The position numbers and the translations under genes were made by a program. Shown here piece after piece: positions 8,231 to 17,792 of a stretch of 34,550 nt of DNA. The notes under the pieces are model-generated. The model worked only from the letters and a program-made list of their open reading frames with translations, did no database searches and had not been told where the DNA came from. The stretch is taken from contig JABDPJ010000236.1 in assembly GCA_013042835.1 (NCBI GenBank), positions 1 to 34,550 on the forward strand, written 5' to 3'. Source of the DNA: Lysobacterales bacterium. GTDB taxonomy: Bacteria; Pseudomonadota; Gammaproteobacteria; Xanthomonadales; SZUA-36. Within the stretch, counting starts at the first letter, position 1; the number at the start of each line of letters is the position of its first letter.

Positions 8231-9379
8231 ATGACCGGGATGAATCGACCAGAAACCGAAAAAGCGGACAGGAAATCGGGCGCCGGATCACTGCTGGTGT
8301 TTTTGCTCCGTTCAACCATCGCCGGACTGGCGCTGGCATTCGTCATTCTGTTCCTGTGGCCAACGGTCAGCGATCGTTTTTCCAGACCGCCTCCAGGTGT
8401 AAGCGAAACACCCAGCGCCCCGGTTTCTTACGCCGATGCTGTCGATCGCACGGCACCTTCGGTTGTCAGCATTTACACCCGCACGGTTGAATTGCAAGAA
8501 CTGCCGCCGCGCCTGCAAAGAATTGTGGGCAGTTCCCATGTCACGCGGTCGCGCCAGGATATGGGTTCGGGTGTCATCGTCAGTGAAGATGGTTATATCC
8601 TGACCAATAACCACGTGATCAGCCAGGTGCAAAACATCAACATCGGCCTCTGGGATGGCCGCATTGCGGCCGCGCAGGTGGTCGGCAGCGATCCGGAAAC
8701 AGACCTGGCGGTGCTCAAGATTGACCTTGAGGGCCTGCCGGCAGCGCCACTGGCGGAAGATGCGGTCGTACGCGTGGGCGACGTGGTGCTGGCAATCGGC
8801 AATGCCTTCGGCCTGAGCCATACCGTCACCATGGGCATCATCAGTGCAACCGGGCGTAACGCCCTGCGGTCCAGCCTTTACGAAGACTTCATCCAGACAG
8901 ACGCCGCCATCAACACCGGCAACAGCGGCGGGGCGCTGATCAATTACCGTGGTGAAGTCATCGGCATCAATACCCGCAACCTCGGTCAGATTCAGGGCGC
9001 ACAGAATATCGGCTTTGCCATTCCTATCGCCATGGCCAGGTACGTGATGGAACAGATCATTGCCAGCGGCAGCGTGAGAAGGGGTTCACTGGGCGCCGTG
9101 TTCAGTGACCTGACCCTGTCCATGCAAACGGACGGTTCAGTGGTGCGCCGTGGCGTGCAGGTCAGGGAAGTCACCCCCAACGGCCCGGCCTGGAGTGCGG
9201 GCATCAGGGCCGGCGATGTCTTACTCAGCATGGACGGGACCGAAGTGGGGGACGCCAGGGCTCTACTGCTGGCCATCGCCCAGCGGCAACCGGGAAGCAG
9301 GGTCGAATTCACCGTGCAACGCGGTTCCGAGATTTTTGAAACCTATGCGACGCTCATCCAACAGGCCCCGCTGCGCTAG
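8231..9379 (+). CDS. degS: DegS/AlgW-type membrane-anchored periplasmic serine protease
   Basis: The 382-residue product has one N-terminal membrane segment (about 20-44), a trypsin-like protease domain with His128 in TNNHVIS, Asp158 in TDLAVLKI and Ser232 in GNSGGAL, and a single C-terminal PDZ domain (about 285-375). A single PDZ plus a membrane anchor separates DegS/AlgW from soluble two-PDZ DegP. In relatives the PDZ senses misfolded porin tails and the protease cuts the anti-sigma factor that holds the envelope-stress sigma factor. GGAG sits five bases before the ATG. Monocistronic here; its usual partners rseA/mucA are not in the window. Confidence 0.93.
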   Translation: MTGMNRPETEKADRKSGAGSLLVFLLRSTIAGLALAFVILFLWPTVSDRFSRPPPGVSETPSAPVSYADAVDRTAPSVVSIYTRTVELQELPPRLQRIVGSSHVTRSRQDMGSGVIVSEDGYILTNNHVISQVQNINIGLWDGRIAAAQVVGSDPETDLAVLKIDLEGLPAAPLAEDAVVRVGDVVLAIGNAFGLSHTVTMGIISATGRNALRSSLYEDFIQTDAAINTGNSGGALINYRGEVIGINTRNLGQIQGAQNIGFAIPIAMARYVMEQIIASGSVRRGSLGAVFSDLTLSMQTDGSVVRRGVQVREVTPNGPAWSAGIRAGDVLLSMDGTEVGDARALLLAIAQRQPGSRVEFTVQRGSEIFETYATLIQQAPLR

Positions 9380-9443
9380 GGCCATTCGCTACCCGGCAAC
9401 GAATCAGTTCAAACCCACCACACCCGTTGCACATGCCTGTCAT

Positions 9444-9465
9444 GGCGCGGACTCCGTTCCGCGCC
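9444..9465. terminator. GC-rich hairpin between convergent genes
   Basis: GGCGCGG at 9444-9450 pairs perfectly with CCGCGCC at 9459-9465 around an 8-base loop. It fills the 91-bp gap between the convergent degS and BNR-repeat genes. No pure T tract follows on either strand, so it may act with Rho or as a two-way roadblock. Confidence 0.5.
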
Positions 9466-9470
9466 TGCCT

Positions 9471-12452
9471 TCAGTCCTTCTTGCCGCGCAATTGGTAGGC
9501 CTTCTTCAGCCGGGGCTGGAAACTTTTTGGCGACTTGATTTCCAACTCGGTGCTGTCGCTATTGTCTCCCACGCTGACGCGGATCGTGTAGTCACCCGGA
9601 ACGGCGTACAGGGCATGACCGAGCCTGATTGATTCGGCATATGGCGTGTCAGCAAGATTGGCAATGGCGGGTTCTTCTTCATCGGCCGCGCTTTCCCGGG
9701 CTTTTTCCAGGGCTGTGGACTCCGCAACCAGCGCCAGTTCGCCGTCAACCAGCAGATCCCAGTCGAAGCTGTTCATGCCTTCTACAGCCTCGCTGCTGAG
9801 GCGGCGGATGACCGCATCATTTCCGTCGAGAACCTCGATGCTCGCCGCGCCGGCTTCGGGGCTCCAAAAGCTGACCGTGGAGCGCGGCGCCTGGTCCGGC
9901 TGAAAATACCAGCGCGAGCGCTCACTGCGCCATCCGCGACTGGCCTGTACAGCATCGACATAAAACACCTTGAGCCCGGTCACGTCACCACTTGCCACCA
10001 GGTCCTGTAACGGCAAAACGTCGACAATCCAGATGCTGCGGCCGTGCGTGCCGGCCACCAGTTCCCGCTCCCTCGGATGCACCACGAGGTCGTGCACGGG
10101 CACATTGGGCAAACCACCCTGCAACGCACTCCAGGAGTCACCCCCGTCGGTAGAAACATAAACACCCCGATCGGTGCCCACGTAGAGTATGTCCGCGACC
10201 ACGGGGTCTTCACGAATGACATTGACCGCTTCCGCCGGCAAACCCTTGCTGATATCCCTGAAACGTTTGCCCAGGTCGTCAGTGCGGTAAACATAGGCGC
10301 CGATATCGTCATCACGGTACCCGTTGAGGGTAACGTAGGCCCGCTCGCGCTCGTGATTGGAGGCCTCCACCCGGCTCACCCAGCGGTCTTGTGGCAGTTT
10401 GCCGGCCACGTCCCGCCACTGGTTTCCACTGCTCTCGGTTACCCATACCTGCCCATCGTCGGTGCCGGCCCAGATCAGGCCAAACTGCGAAGGAGATTCA
10501 GACAGCGTGGTCAAGGTTGCAAACGGAACGTCACCACGTTGCTTCGAGCGGCTCAGATCACCGCTGATCGCGGTCCAGCTTTTGCCCTGATCCATGGATC
10601 GATACAGGCGATTGGTGCCGAAGTAGACGACATCGGGATTGTGCGGCGAGAGTATCACCGGCGTATTCCAGTTGTAGCGCAGGGCCGTTTCCCCGAAGGC
10701 ATCCCGGGGCCGCACTTCATCACGACCACCGGGGCTGAGCCTGGCGTAGTAGCCGAACTGTGAACCCGAATAGACGATTTGGTGGTCACGCGGATCAATT
10801 GCCACGTACATGCCGTCGCCGCCATTGATGCGCTTGCAGTTAGGCCCGCTCTGCCAGCGGTTCCTTGAGGAGCAACGCATGGTGCCATTGTCCTGCAGCC
10901 CACCGTAGACGTTATAGGGCTCAGCCATGTCGACATTGACGGTATAAAACTGCCCCAGGGGTTGTGCATCCATCTTGACCCAGGTCTCGCCACCGTCATA
11001 GCTGACATCGGCGCCGCCGTCATTGCCGATCATCAGGTGGTCGGGGTACTGCGGGTTGATCCACATCGACTGGTGATCGGCGTGGACGTCCTGACCCTGA
11101 ACTGAAAACCAGGTTTTACCGCCATCGTCGGATTTGACCACCGGGACACCCAGGGCATAAATCTGCTCGGCGTTCGTTGGCGAAACCCGGATCTCACCGA
11201 AATAGTACCCATACGAATAAACCACCTGGTCAAGCGGTTTCTCATGAGTCAACTTCCAGCTGGCGCCGGCGTCATCGGAGCGCCACACCTGCAAACCCAC
11301 GATGTCGGTATTGAAAAGATTGGTGTTGGCATCGCCGAGCTCATTGACGATATCCTCGATGCTGACTTCATCGGACTTGACCCATTCGATCAACTTGTCG
11401 GCATCTATGCTGACGTCGAAATCAGAGGCGCGGATAAAGTATTCGATCTCATCCTTATCCTGCGCCAGGAATTCCTCCTTGCTCATGTTGCGCAAGCGCT
11501 TGGCGTTGATCGGCCGGTCGCCCAGGTTCCACTGCCCCTCGGGCAACTGCTGCTGGTTGTCGACACTGGCATAAAGGGTGTCAGGACTGGCCGCACTGAC
11601 CGCCAGGCCAATGCGCCCGACGAAGTCGCCACTGGGTAATCCACCCTCGAGTTTCGACCAGGTGTCGCCACCATCAGTGGACTTGTAGATCGCCGAGCCA
11701 TCTCCGCCCTCAGTGAAATCCCATGGCCGGCGTTTGCGTTCCCAGGCAGCAGCATACAGCGTGTTCACGTCACCCGGCTTGAAAACGAGGTCGATCACGC
11801 CGGTCCAGTCACCCCCCTTGAGAACCTGCTGCCAGCTCTTACCACCGTCGCTGCTGCGGTAGACGCCGCGCTGACCGCCCGGTGTGTATAACTTGCCAAG
11901 CGCTGCCACGTAGATACGGTCGGAATCATTCGGATCAATCAGGATACGGCCGATACGATCGCTTTCCCCCAGACCCATGTGACGCCAGTTCTGGCCGCCG
12001 TCATCAGAGCGAAAGACGCCCATGCCGCCGTAGGAGGAGCGGGAGGAGTTGTTCTCACCCGTCCCTACCCATACTGTCTCCGGCTGATTCGGGTCAACGG
12101 CGATATCACCCATGATCATGGTCGGCTGGTCATCAAACAGTGGCTCGAAGGTATGCCCGTTATTGCTGGTCTTCCACAATCCGCCCGAAGCGTAGGCTGC
12201 ATAAAAGGTATAGGGCTGGCCGGGAACCACCTCCATATCCACCAGGCGGCCACCCTGCACTACCGGCCCGACACTGCGCCATTTCAAACCGGCATAGGGT
12301 GACGCGGCCACCAGGTCCTGGTGCGCCTGCCAGGCGGCATTCTTAGCTGAATAATCAGCGGCCGCATTGGGTTGTGGCCGGGCCTGTAAGGATGTAGCCG
12401 CTAGCATGCCTGTGAGCAATAGGATTGCCAGGCTCAATTTACTGAATTTCAT
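9471..12452 (-). CDS. Exported BNR/sortilin-like (VPS10-type) beta-propeller protein
   Basis: A 993-residue protein with a signal peptide (hydrophobic 8-20, cleavage near LQA at about 24). At least eight Asp-box motifs of the form S-x-D-x-G-x-x-W are visible, for example RSDDGGQNW, SSDGGKSW, STDGGDTW, SDDGGKTW, SYDGGETW and STDGGDSW, spread over most of the length. This pattern marks the large bacterial family often labelled glycosyl hydrolase BNR repeat or VPS10/sortilin-like, built of two beta-propellers. The last 200 residues look like a separate beta-sandwich. No substrate is known, and no catalytic sialidase set is evident to me. AGGAAG lies six bases before the ATG. The gene stands alone; its role (exported glycan or peptide binding) is inference. 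Confidence 0.85.
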   Translation of the reverse strand: MKFSKLSLAILLLTGMLAATSLQARPQPNAAADYSAKNAAWQAHQDLVAASPYAGLKWRSVGPVVQGGRLVDMEVVPGQPYTFYAAYASGGLWKTSNNGHTFEPLFDDQPTMIMGDIAVDPNQPETVWVGTGENNSSRSSYGGMGVFRSDDGGQNWRHMGLGESDRIGRILIDPNDSDRIYVAALGKLYTPGGQRGVYRSSDGGKSWQQVLKGGDWTGVIDLVFKPGDVNTLYAAAWERKRRPWDFTEGGDGSAIYKSTDGGDTWSKLEGGLPSGDFVGRIGLAVSAASPDTLYASVDNQQQLPEGQWNLGDRPINAKRLRNMSKEEFLAQDKDEIEYFIRASDFDVSIDADKLIEWVKSDEVSIEDIVNELGDANTNLFNTDIVGLQVWRSDDAGASWKLTHEKPLDQVVYSYGYYFGEIRVSPTNAEQIYALGVPVVKSDDGGKTWFSVQGQDVHADHQSMWINPQYPDHLMIGNDGGADVSYDGGETWVKMDAQPLGQFYTVNVDMAEPYNVYGGLQDNGTMRCSSRNRWQSGPNCKRINGGDGMYVAIDPRDHQIVYSGSQFGYYARLSPGGRDEVRPRDAFGETALRYNWNTPVILSPHNPDVVYFGTNRLYRSMDQGKSWTAISGDLSRSKQRGDVPFATLTTLSESPSQFGLIWAGTDDGQVWVTESSGNQWRDVAGKLPQDRWVSRVEASNHERERAYVTLNGYRDDDIGAYVYRTDDLGKRFRDISKGLPAEAVNVIREDPVVADILYVGTDRGVYVSTDGGDSWSALQGGLPNVPVHDLVVHPRERELVAGTHGRSIWIVDVLPLQDLVASGDVTGLKVFYVDAVQASRGWRSERSRWYFQPDQAPRSTVSFWSPEAGAASIEVLDGNDAVIRRLSSEAVEGMNSFDWDLLVDGELALVAESTALEKARESAADEEEPAIANLADTPYAESIRLGHALYAVPGDYTIRVSVGDNSDSTELEIKSPKSFQPRLKKAYQLRGKKD

Positions 12453-12582
12453 TGTTTCTTCCTGTCTGGATGCTGATGAACGTAAAGGGCCGACCCGTTG
12501 TCACGGGTGATTTTTTGTGTTGGACTGCATTAACCCATGAATCGGAAAAGTGTGCCTCCAGCCGGCTGTTTCCTTGCGTGCG

Positions 12583-12611
12583 AGTATAAATAAAACAGCG
12601 TGACTTGCCTA
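12583..12611 (-). promoter_or_regulatory. Candidate sigma-70 promoter for the BNR-repeat gene
   Basis: On the minus strand TAGGCA (12611-12606) and TATACT (12588-12583) are 17 bases apart, about 130 bases before the BNR gene ATG. The -10 element matches five of six consensus bases and the -35 four. Prediction by eye only. Confidence 0.35.
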
Positions 12612-12662
12612 ATGAACCCACGTTTGCCGGCAAGGGTATTTTCGTTCTGATAATGAAATAAC

Positions 12663-13232
12663 TCAGGCTTTGGGCAGCGTGACGCCCTTCTGGCCCTGGT
12701 ATTTACCCTGTCGATCGGCATAAGAGGTTTCACATGTCTCATCCGATTCAAAAAACAGGAACTGGGCCACGCCTTCATTGGCGTAGACGCGCGCAGGCAA
12801 TGGCGTGGTGTTGGAGAACTCCAGCGTCACATGGCCTTCCCATTCCGGCTCCAGCGGTGTGACATTCACGATAATGCCGCATCGTGCATAGGTCGATTTA
12901 CCCAGGCAGATAGTCAGGACGTTCCTGGGAATTCGCAGGTATTCCACGGTGCGCGCGAGCGCGAACGAATTGGGCGGGATAATACACACATCATCATTGA
13001 TATCGACAAAGCTTTTTTCATCAAAGTGCTTCGGATCAACGATTGCCGAATTGATATTGGTAAAAATTTTAAACTGGCTGGCGCAACGGACATCGTAGCC
13101 GTAACTGGACGTGCCGTAGGAAATCACCTGGTCGCCGTTGTCCGCCGCTCGCACCTGGCCGGCTTCGAACGGTTCTATCATGCCGTGCTTACCGGCCATA
13201 TGGCGAATCCAACGATCCGATTTAATACTCAC
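12663..13232 (-). CDS. dcd: dCTP deaminase
   Basis: The 189-residue product converts dCTP to dUTP, feeding dTMP synthesis. Signatures include [13 protein letters not shown] near residues 38-50, the catalytic region [23 protein letters not shown] (written here in part), and [13 protein letters not shown], which carries the catalytic Glu and triphosphate contacts. Length and sequence fit the proteobacterial Dcd family. The start codon is GTG at 13232, with GGAG about ten bases upstream. It lies 56 bp downstream of apbC on the same strand, probably one transcript. Confidence 0.95.
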   Translation of the reverse strand: MSIKSDRWIRHMAGKHGMIEPFEAGQVRAADNGDQVISYGTSSYGYDVRCASQFKIFTNINSAIVDPKHFDEKSFVDINDDVCIIPPNSFALARTVEYLRIPRNVLTICLGKSTYARCGIIVNVTPLEPEWEGHVTLEFSNTTPLPARVYANEGVAQFLFFESDETCETSYADRQGKYQGQKGVTLPKA

Positions 13233-13288
13233 TGGCTATGTTCTCCGTTGGAGTCGGGGATTCACTGCTGGACGAGGATTGTGTGCTG

Positions 13289-14365
13289 TTAATTCTGAAT
13301 CAGAATTTCAGGCATCTGCAGGGTCATGCTGCGAGGCTTGACCGATAATTCACCCACCGTCCTCAGGGCCATTTTTCGGTAGCTCTGCGCAACGGAAGAA
13401 TCGGGACTCTGCATCATCGTCGGGTTGCCTTCGTCCAGCGCCGAACGAATTTCCATCGTCAGAGGCAAGCGACCCAGCAACGGCAGCTCAAAATCCTCCG
13501 CCATCTGTTCGCCGCCACCATGGCCGAATATGGCTTCCTCGTGGCCACAAGACGTGCAGATGTGAGTGCTCATGTTCTCAACCACGCCCAGCACCGGCAC
13601 ATCGACCTTGCGGAACATGTGCACGGCGCGACGCGCATCCATCAGGGCTATGTCCTGCGGCGTGGTCACAATGACGGCACCCGCGACCGGTATTCTTTGC
13701 GCCAGGGTCAGCTGTATATCGCCCGTTCCCGGGGGCAAATCAATGATCAGGTAATCCAGCGGACCCCAAAGCGTATCACCCAGCAACTGCTGCAGGGCCG
13801 ATGTCACCATTGGTCCGCGCCAGATCATCGCGGAATCCTCATCCACCAGGAAGCCGATTGACATGACTTTCAGGCCATGGGCTTCCTTCGGGATGATGTG
13901 TTCACCATCGGTGCTTGGCTGCCCCTTCACGCCCAGCATGGAAGGAATGCTCGGACCATAGATATCCGCATCGAGCAGCCCGACCCGGGCGCCTTCACTT
14001 TGCAGCGCCAATGCCAGGTTGACGGCGGTTGTCGATTTACCGACGCCGCCCTTGCCTGATCCGACAGCAATGATATTGGCGATTGATTCCAGCGGTTTGA
14101 GATCCTCCTGCACCTTGTGAGGCATGACTTTACTGCTGATATTGACGCTTGCCCGGCTGATTTCCGGATTGTTTTCCAGGTGCTCGCTGATGGTCTTTGC
14201 AAAGTGCTCGCCATTGTTCGCCAGCGGGTACCCGAGCCGGATATCCACGTTGACACGGTCCTGGTGCAGCCCAAGCTCACGAACGACCCCGGCTGAAACC
14301 AGGTCCCGGCCGGAATTTTCATCAATGATTTCGGCCAGCAAGGCCATTACGGATTCTTTATTCAT
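13289..14365 (-). CDS. apbC: Iron-sulfur cluster carrier ApbC (Mrp family P-loop ATPase)
   Basis: A 358-residue protein: an N-terminal MIP18/DUF59-like domain (about 1-85), then a deviant Walker A GSGKGGVGKST (102-112), switch region DADIYGPS, and IIDLPPGTGD. The CxxC pair Cys270/Cys273 in HICTSCG is the cluster-binding site at the dimer interface. Mrp/ApbC proteins bind and transfer 4Fe-4S clusters to apoproteins. Divergent from metG, as in many Gammaproteobacteria; the nearby rsx genes and nth encode several 4Fe-4S proteins, which are plausible clients, though this is inference. Confidence 0.94.
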   Translation of the reverse strand: MNKESVMALLAEIIDENSGRDLVSAGVVRELGLHQDRVNVDIRLGYPLANNGEHFAKTISEHLENNPEISRASVNISSKVMPHKVQEDLKPLESIANIIAVGSGKGGVGKSTTAVNLALALQSEGARVGLLDADIYGPSIPSMLGVKGQPSTDGEHIIPKEAHGLKVMSIGFLVDEDSAMIWRGPMVTSALQQLLGDTLWGPLDYLIIDLPPGTGDIQLTLAQRIPVAGAVIVTTPQDIALMDARRAVHMFRKVDVPVLGVVENMSTHICTSCGHEEAIFGHGGGEQMAEDFELPLLGRLPLTMEIRSALDEGNPTMMQSPDSSVAQSYRKMALRTVGELSVKPRSMTLQMPEILIQN

Positions 14366-14432
14366 CTATTGGTTGCTCTCTTGTTCAGTCGGTCATCATG
14401 TCAACAAACCTGACATTGTACCCGTTAAGATT

Positions 14433-14452
14433 GGGACTGTTAACAAAGTCCC
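14433..14452. promoter_or_regulatory. Inverted repeat in the apbC-metG divergent region
   Basis: GGGACT at 14433-14438 and AGTCCC at 14447-14452 form a perfect 6-bp dyad around an 8-base centre containing GTTAAC. It lies between the divergent starts of apbC (14365) and metG (14590). It could be an operator or an RNA hairpin in the apbC leader; no known site is recognised. Confidence 0.3.
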
Positions 14453-14589
14453 AAGTCAGGCGACGAAATTTCCATGCTTGCACTGCGTTAATTGAATCAG
14501 CCAATCGAAACTACAGCTTGACTGGCCGCCGTGCCATAATTGCGCCTTCGAATATTTGCCCGGGAACACGGCTGCAAAAGTAAAACATT

Positions 14590-16608
14590 ATGAGCAAACA
14601 AAAAAGACGAATTCTTGTCACCAGCGCACTGCCTTACGCCAATGGCGCGATCCACCTGGGCCATATGCTGGAATACATCCAGACCGATATCTGGGCGCGC
14701 TTTCAACGTGCCCAGGGACATGAATGCTATTTTGCCTGGGCAGACGATGCGCACGGCACACCGGTGATGCTGCGGGCGCAGGCGGAAGGTATCACACCTG
14801 ATGAACTGATCAACCGCATGAACGAGGAGCATCAGCGGGATTTTCGGGATTTTGGGCTCAGTTATGACAATTACGCAACCACCCACGATGACGTCAACCG
14901 CGCCTGCGTGGAATTGATTTATGAACGACTGGAGGAAGGCGACCACATCGAAAGACGTTCCATTTCCCAGTTTTACGATGAGCAGAAGGGTATGTTTCTG
15001 CCTGATCGCTTTATCAAGGGAACCTGCCCCAAGTGTAAGACTCCTGATCAATACGGTGACAGCTGTGAGTCATGTGGAAGCCACTACAGTCCAACAGACC
15101 TGATTGAACCCCGTTCGGCTGTCAGCGGCACCGCACCGGTTATGCGGGAGTCTGAACATTTTTTCGTGCTGCTGTCTGAATTTCAAATCCGTTTGCAGAA
15201 CTGGATGACCTCCGGATTGCTGCAACCTGAGGTGGTCAATAAAATGCAGGAGTGGTTCGATGACGGCCTGCGCGACTGGGATATCTCGCGGGATGAACCT
15301 TATTTCGGCTTCAAAATTCCCGGTACCGACGACAAGTATTTCTATGTATGGGTCGATGCACCCATAGGCTACATGGCAAGTTTCAAGGAGCTGAGCGCAC
15401 GCATAGGACTGGATTTTGATGACTGGTGGAATCCGGACACGGACACCGAGATGTATAATTTTGTCGGCAAGGACATCATTTATTTCCACACTTTATTCTG
15501 GCCGGCAATGTTGATGGGTGCGGGTTTCCGGCCGCCGACAGCAGTGTTTGCGCACGGTTTCCTGACAGTCGATGGTGCAAAGATGTCCAAATCACGCGGC
15601 ACGTTTATCGAGGCCCGGACCTACCTGAATCACCTGAACCCGGACTACCTGCGTTATTACTTTTGTGCCCGCCTTGGTTCCGGCCTTGGCGATATCGATT
15701 TAAACCTGGAGGATTTCGTATTCCGGGTCAATTCCGACATGGTCGGCAAGGTTGTCAATATCGCCAGTCGATGCGCCGGTTTCATTCACGGCGGTTCGGA
15801 CGGACGGCTTGCATCCGAGTTGCCCGAGCCAGAGCTGTACCAACGGTTTGTCGATGAGCGTGAACTTATCGCTGAAGACTTCGAGCAGCGTAATTACCAG
15901 TCTGCAATTCGGCGCATCATGGCCCTCGCCGACGAAGGCAACCGTTACATCGATGAGCATAAACCCTGGCAACTGAACAAGCAGGAGGGCCAGGAGGACA
16001 AGGTTCAGGCAATCTGCACGCAGGGAATTAACCTGTTCCGTGTGCTGATGACCTACCTTGCGCCCGTGGTTCCATTCACTGCCGAAACCGCTGCTAACTT
16101 CCTGGGACAGTCGCTGGACCAGTGGTCTGATCTCGACCGGCCGATGCTGGATGTGACGATTAACAAGTTTCTGCCGTTAATGACACGCGTCGACCCGGTG
16201 AAGATCGAAGCGGTGATTGCCGATTCAAAGGAAAACCTGCAAGCCGCTGAATCGCCTGAAGCACCGGCACTCGACCTGGCCGATGAGATCACCATTGAGG
16301 ATTTTCTCAAAGTTGACCTCAGGGTGGCGAAAATCATCGATGCCAAGGCGGTCCCGGAAGCCAACAAGCTTTTACAGCTCACCCTCGACCTGGGCGGCGA
16401 AACCCGCAACGTTTTTGCCGGGATCAAATCCGCCTATGAACCGGCCGATCTGGTCGGCCGCCACACGGTCATGGTGGCGAACCTGAAACCGCGCAAGATG
16501 CGCTTCGGCGTTTCCGAGGGTATGGTGCTGGCGGCGGGGCCCGGTGGCAGCGACCTGTTCGTGCTCAGCCCCGATGAGGGCGCAGTTCCGGGCATGCGAG
16601 TAACGTGA
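14590..16608 (+). CDS. metG: Methionyl-tRNA synthetase
   Basis: The 672-residue enzyme charges tRNA-Met. The class I signatures are HLGH at residues 22-25 and KMSKS at 331-335. A zinc-type knuckle CPKC...CESC lies near residues 146-162. The anticodon-binding helical domain follows, and the C-terminal region from about 570 ([20 protein letters not shown]) is the EMAP-II-like tRNA-binding domain found in dimeric MetG. The rsxA start is only 28 bp downstream, so read-through into the rsx operon is likely. Confidence 0.97.
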   Translation: MSKQKRRILVTSALPYANGAIHLGHMLEYIQTDIWARFQRAQGHECYFAWADDAHGTPVMLRAQAEGITPDELINRMNEEHQRDFRDFGLSYDNYATTHDDVNRACVELIYERLEEGDHIERRSISQFYDEQKGMFLPDRFIKGTCPKCKTPDQYGDSCESCGSHYSPTDLIEPRSAVSGTAPVMRESEHFFVLLSEFQIRLQNWMTSGLLQPEVVNKMQEWFDDGLRDWDISRDEPYFGFKIPGTDDKYFYVWVDAPIGYMASFKELSARIGLDFDDWWNPDTDTEMYNFVGKDIIYFHTLFWPAMLMGAGFRPPTAVFAHGFLTVDGAKMSKSRGTFIEARTYLNHLNPDYLRYYFCARLGSGLGDIDLNLEDFVFRVNSDMVGKVVNIASRCAGFIHGGSDGRLASELPEPELYQRFVDERELIAEDFEQRNYQSAIRRIMALADEGNRYIDEHKPWQLNKQEGQEDKVQAICTQGINLFRVLMTYLAPVVPFTAETAANFLGQSLDQWSDLDRPMLDVTINKFLPLMTRVDPVKIEAVIADSKENLQAAESPEAPALDLADEITIEDFLKVDLRVAKIIDAKAVPEANKLLQLTLDLGGETRNVFAGIKSAYEPADLVGRHTVMVANLKPRKMRFGVSEGMVLAAGPGGSDLFVLSPDEGAVPGMRVT

Positions 16609-16636
16609 CCCCATTGATCATGGCGACTGCCAGAGC

Positions 16637-17218
16637 ATGGCCGAATATTTACTGATACTCGTCAGCACGGTACTGGCAAACAATTTTGTACTGGTTCGTT
16701 TTCTCGGCCTGTGCCCGTTCATGGGCGTCTCGAACAAGCTGGAAGGCGCGATGGGGATGGCAGTGGCGACTGCCTTTGTACTTACCCTGTCATCGGTTTC
16801 AAGCTACCTGTTGCACCGCTACCTGCTCACGCCGCTGAATCTCGAATACCTATCCACGATCAGCTTTATCCTGGTTATCGCGGTAACCGTCCAGCTGACA
16901 GAAATGTTCATGCGCAAAAGCAGCCCCGTGCTCTACCGCGTACTCGGGATTTTTCTGCCCTTGATCACCAGCAACTGCGCAGTGCTTGGTGTGGCTTTGC
17001 TGAACATCCAGGAGCAACATAACCTGTTGCAGTCCGCGCTTTACGGTTTCGGGGCGGCCACGGGTTTCGGCATCGTGCTGGTGCTGTTTGCCGCGATGCG
17101 TGAACGCATTGCCACCGCAGACATACCGGCGCCCTTTAAAGGCGCCCCAATCGGCCTGATTACAGCCGGCATGATGGCGCTCGCGTTCATGGGTTTCAAC
17201 GGGCTGGCCAACCTGTGA
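16637..17218 (+). CDS. rsxA: Electron transport complex subunit RsxA/RnfA
   Basis: A 193-residue integral membrane protein with about six hydrophobic spans, opening [28 protein letters not shown] (cited in part). The twin motifs [10 protein letters not shown] and ITSNCAVLG hold the Cys residues that bind a membrane 2Fe-2S cluster in RnfA/NqrE-type subunits. The Rsx/Rnf complex moves electrons between NADH and ferredoxin-like carriers coupled to ion flow; in E. coli it keeps SoxR reduced. First of the six-gene run rsxABCDGE. Its ribosome binding site is weak, which fits coupling to metG. Confidence 0.96.
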   Translation: MAEYLLILVSTVLANNFVLVRFLGLCPFMGVSNKLEGAMGMAVATAFVLTLSSVSSYLLHRYLLTPLNLEYLSTISFILVIAVTVQLTEMFMRKSSPVLYRVLGIFLPLITSNCAVLGVALLNIQEQHNLLQSALYGFGAATGFGIVLVLFAAMRERIATADIPAPFKGAPIGLITAGMMALAFMGFNGLANL

Positions 17219-17234
17219 AGGGCCGGGCTTCAAC

Positions 17235-17792
17235 ATGTTGATTTCCGTCCTCGTATTGACCGTGTTAGGACTGCTGTTCGGTCTCGGGCTCGGCTGGGTT
17301 GCAATCCGATTCAGGGTGCAAACGGACCCCGTGATCGAGCGCATCGATGCGCTGCTGCCGCAAACACAGTGCGGCCAGTGCGGCTACCCCGGTTGCCGGC
17401 CATACGCAGAGGCAATAGCGAAAGAGGAGGCCGACATCAATCAATGCCCACCTGGAGGTGATGCCGGCATACGCGCACTGGCTGACCTGCTGGGGCGGGA
17501 GCCCAAGCCGCTAAATCCGGAAAACGGCGAGCAGAAAGCAAAGACTGTCGTCGAGATAGACGAGTCCCGCTGCATAGGCTGCACGCTTTGTATACAGGCA
17601 TGCCCTGTCGACGCCATCGTCGGTGCAGCGAAATTGATGCATACGGTCATTCGCTCCGAGTGCACGGGTTGTGACCTGTGCCTGCCGCCGTGCCCGGTGG
17701 ACTGCATCGATGTCATCGAGCTTGAAGAGGCGGCTTCCAACTGGCTGAGCCCGCGACCAGGCGATGCTCAGCAAGCAGCGGTAAGACGATGA
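17235..17792 (+). CDS. rsxB: Electron transport complex iron-sulfur subunit RsxB/RnfB
   Basis: A 185-residue ferredoxin-type subunit. One N-terminal membrane anchor (1-24), then a CGQCGYPGC motif with Cys46, 49, 54 and 71 for the first 4Fe-4S cluster, followed by two ferredoxin motifs: Cys113/116/119/123 and Cys143/146/149/153. That gives three 4Fe-4S sites, as in other RnfB proteins. Its stop overlaps the rsxC start as ATGA. Confidence 0.96.
   Translation: MLISVLVLTVLGLLFGLGLGWVAIRFRVQTDPVIERIDALLPQTQCGQCGYPGCRPYAEAIAKEEADINQCPPGGDAGIRALADLLGREPKPLNPENGEQKAKTVVEIDESRCIGCTLCIQACPVDAIVGAAKLMHTVIRSECTGCDLCLPPCPVDCIDVIELEEAASNWLSPRPGDAQQAAVRR

Noticed and set aside
10044-10763. A 239-codon plus-strand frame inside the BNR-repeat gene
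   Set aside because: It lies wholly opposite the Asp-box repeats and shows no domain or ribosome binding site.
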